DNA from: Paracoccaceae bacterium
Lineage (GTDB): Bacteria > Pseudomonadota > Alphaproteobacteria > Rhodobacterales > Rhodobacteraceae
Reading direction: 5' to 3'
Assembly: GCA_030625695.1 (NCBI GenBank)
Contig: DAOUQK010000201.1
Location: 1-6,936 of the forward strand
DNA: 6,936 bases
This document shows, piece by piece, positions 6,143 through 6,936 of the stretch. The notes below the pieces were generated by a model that saw nothing but the letters and a program-made list of their open reading frames with translations, had not been told where the DNA came from and did no database searches. Within the stretch, counting starts at the first letter, position 1. Each line of letters opens with the position of its first letter. A program made the position numbers and the translations under genes.

Positions 6143-6155
6143 GAGCAATTTTCGA
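6136..6155. repeat. Tandem 9-base direct repeat upstream of the BMP gene
   Basis: AATTTTCGA occurs at 6136-6144 and again at 6147-6155, an 11-base period close to one helical turn. This could be a pair of sites for a regulator bound on one face of DNA, placed about 20 bases upstream of the candidate -35 box. No known consensus is recognised. Confidence 0.4.
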
Positions 6156-6160
6156 CCATT

Positions 6161-6181
6161 GGGTCAAAAAGCGGTTGACCC
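6161..6181. promoter_or_regulatory. Dyad GGGTCAA-N7-TTGACCC, candidate operator
   Basis: Two perfect seven-base arms (6161-6167 and 6175-6181) are separated by seven bases. A further partial half-site, TCGACC, lies at 6152-6157. The right arm contains TTGACC, the candidate -35 box, so a protein bound here would block or modulate the BMP promoter. It could instead form a hairpin after rimI, but no T-run follows. Confidence 0.5.
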
Positions 6182-6203
6182 CTTCGCCCCCTGCGGCCTT
6201 AAT
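6175..6203 (+). promoter_or_regulatory. Possible promoter of the BMP transporter operon
   Basis: TTGACC (6175-6180), a 17-base GC-rich spacer and CTTAAT (6198-6203) give a plausible sigma-70 promoter. The transcript would begin near 6210 and carry a leader of about 90 bases. Confidence 0.4.
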
Positions 6204-6265
6204 CACCAGATCACATGAGTTCTGCTCGATGAACCGGGTTAACGGGCGCTGCTTGCCCCGAGGCC

Positions 6266-6289
6266 CCAAAACAAAAACAAAAACAAACT
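6266..6289 (+). promoter_or_regulatory. A-rich unstructured leader before the BMP ribosome site
   Basis: A stretch built of repeated ACAAAA units, almost free of G and T, lies directly before GGGAG (6290-6294). Such single-stranded leaders favour ribosome docking and fit a highly expressed binding protein. I saw no recognisable riboswitch fold between 6210 and 6265. Confidence 0.4.
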
Positions 6290-6301
6290 GGGAGACAACA
6301 A

Positions 6302-6936
6302 ATGACATTTATGAAAACCCTGATGGGTGCTGCGGCGACGATAGCGCTAACCGCTGGCATGTCACTGGCCGAACCGGCCCTGATTTATGACCTCGGCGGC
6401 AAATTCGACAAATCGTTCAATGAGTCGGCCTTTAACGGCGCGCAACGCTGGGCCGACGAAACCGGCGGCACCTTTAAAGAAGTCGAGATGCAGTCAGAAG
6501 CGCAGCGTGAACAGGCCCTGCGCCGGTTTGCCGAAGCAGGTATGAACCCGATCATCACGACTGGTTTTGCCTTTAGCTCGGCCCTTGGTGAAGTGGCACC
6601 GGATTATCCTGACACCAACTTTGTCACCGTCGATGGCTGGGTCCAGCAACCGAACGTGCATGTCATCGGCTTTACCGAGCATGAAGGCTCGTATCTGGTT
6701 GGCATGATGGCAGCACAGGCGTCCAAGTCCGGCACCGTTGGCTTTATTGGTGGCATGGATATTCCGCTGATCCGAAAATTCGCCTGTGGTTATGCCCAGG
6801 GCGTCAAGGCGGTGAACCCGGACGCGACGGTAATTTCCAACATGACCGGCACCACGCCTTCGGCCTGGAATGACCCGGTAAAAGGTTCGGAACTGACCAA
6901 GGCGCAGATCGCCCAAGGGGCTGACGTTGTTTATGC
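6302..6936 (+). CDS. BMP/PnrA-family ABC transporter substrate-binding protein, 3' end missing
   Basis: A secreted periplasmic ligand-binding protein. The frame is open to the window end with 211 residues visible, against about 330 for the family. Residues 1-23 are a signal peptide (K5, hydrophobic 7-20) with likely cleavage after SLA before EPALIYD. The mature part shows the BMP marks IYDLGGKFDKSFNESAF (28-44), GFTEHEGSYLVGMMAAQAS (123-141) and GGMDIPLIRKFACGYAQG (150-167). Characterised members bind purine nucleosides, and relatives take other ligands, so nucleoside uptake is likely but not shown. GGGAG (6290-6294) is seven bases before the ATG, and a second in-frame ATG lies three codons on. 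ATPase and permease genes would be expected after the window edge. Confidence 0.94.
   Translation, partial: MTFMKTLMGAAATIALTAGMSLAEPALIYDLGGKFDKSFNESAFNGAQRWADETGGTFKEVEMQSEAQREQALRRFAEAGMNPIITTGFAFSSALGEVAPDYPDTNFVTVDGWVQQPNVHVIGFTEHEGSYLVGMMAAQASKSGTVGFIGGMDIPLIRKFACGYAQGVKAVNPDATVISNMTGTTPSAWNDPVKGSELTKAQIAQGADVVY

Noticed and set aside
6161..6181. FNR/FnrL box before the BMP gene
   Set aside because: FNR sites read TTGAT-N4-ATCAA; here the half-sites face the other way (GTCAA then TTGAC) and are seven bases apart.
6161..6190. Intrinsic terminator after rimI
   Set aside because: The seven-base stem is good, but it is followed by CTTCGCCCC with no T-run, and its right arm doubles as a -35-like box.
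1..6936. Mobile element, CRISPR array, tRNA or phage defence system
   Set aside because: Reading both strands I found no regularly spaced repeats, transposase or integrase motifs, tRNA-like cloverleaf or defence protein. All long frames are assigned to familiar housekeeping or transport families.

Overview
The window looks like a piece of an alphaproteobacterial chromosome, most likely Rhodobacterales (Roseobacter group). The reasons are a GC content in the high fifties by eye, the gene types, and the compact order universal stress protein, NfuA, TsaB, RimI, which I recall as common in that order. I see no rRNA, tRNA, CRISPR array, insertion sequence, integrase, phage gene or plasmid function. 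It reads as ordinary core and near-core chromosome, and I did not find a clear undescribed multi-gene system.

Left part, minus strand (1-1946): a class III adenylate cyclase joined to a TolB/FlgO-like domain, cut by the window start. Upstream of it on the same strand is a HAD-superfamily hydrolase of the kind usually named haloacid dehalogenase type II, although its catalytic set differs from true dehalogenases. A LysR-type regulator at 2076-2945 is transcribed divergently from the HAD gene. The 129-base gap between them holds two inverted repeats of identical 6-3-6 geometry, centred 20 bases apart, one of which fits the LysR T-N11-A box. This suggests that the regulator controls itself and the hydrolase.

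Middle part, plus strand (3037-4436): a fold-type IV PLP aminotransferase, probably branched-chain, then a single-domain universal stress protein.

Right part, plus strand (4518-6121): nfuA, tsaB and rimI form a tight operon, with gaps of 12 and -4 bases. NfuA carries Fe-S clusters, TsaB supports the tRNA t6A synthase TsaD, and RimI is an N-acetyltransferase. A perfect TTGACA box precedes nfuA. Just upstream of it is a 17-base imperfect palindrome resembling the iron-control element bound by Irr, which would fit an Fe-S carrier gene.

After a 180-base gap with repeats, a dyad over a possible -35 box and an A-rich leader, a secreted BMP/PnrA-type substrate-binding protein begins (6302). It runs off the window and probably starts an ABC transporter operon for nucleosides or a similar ligand.
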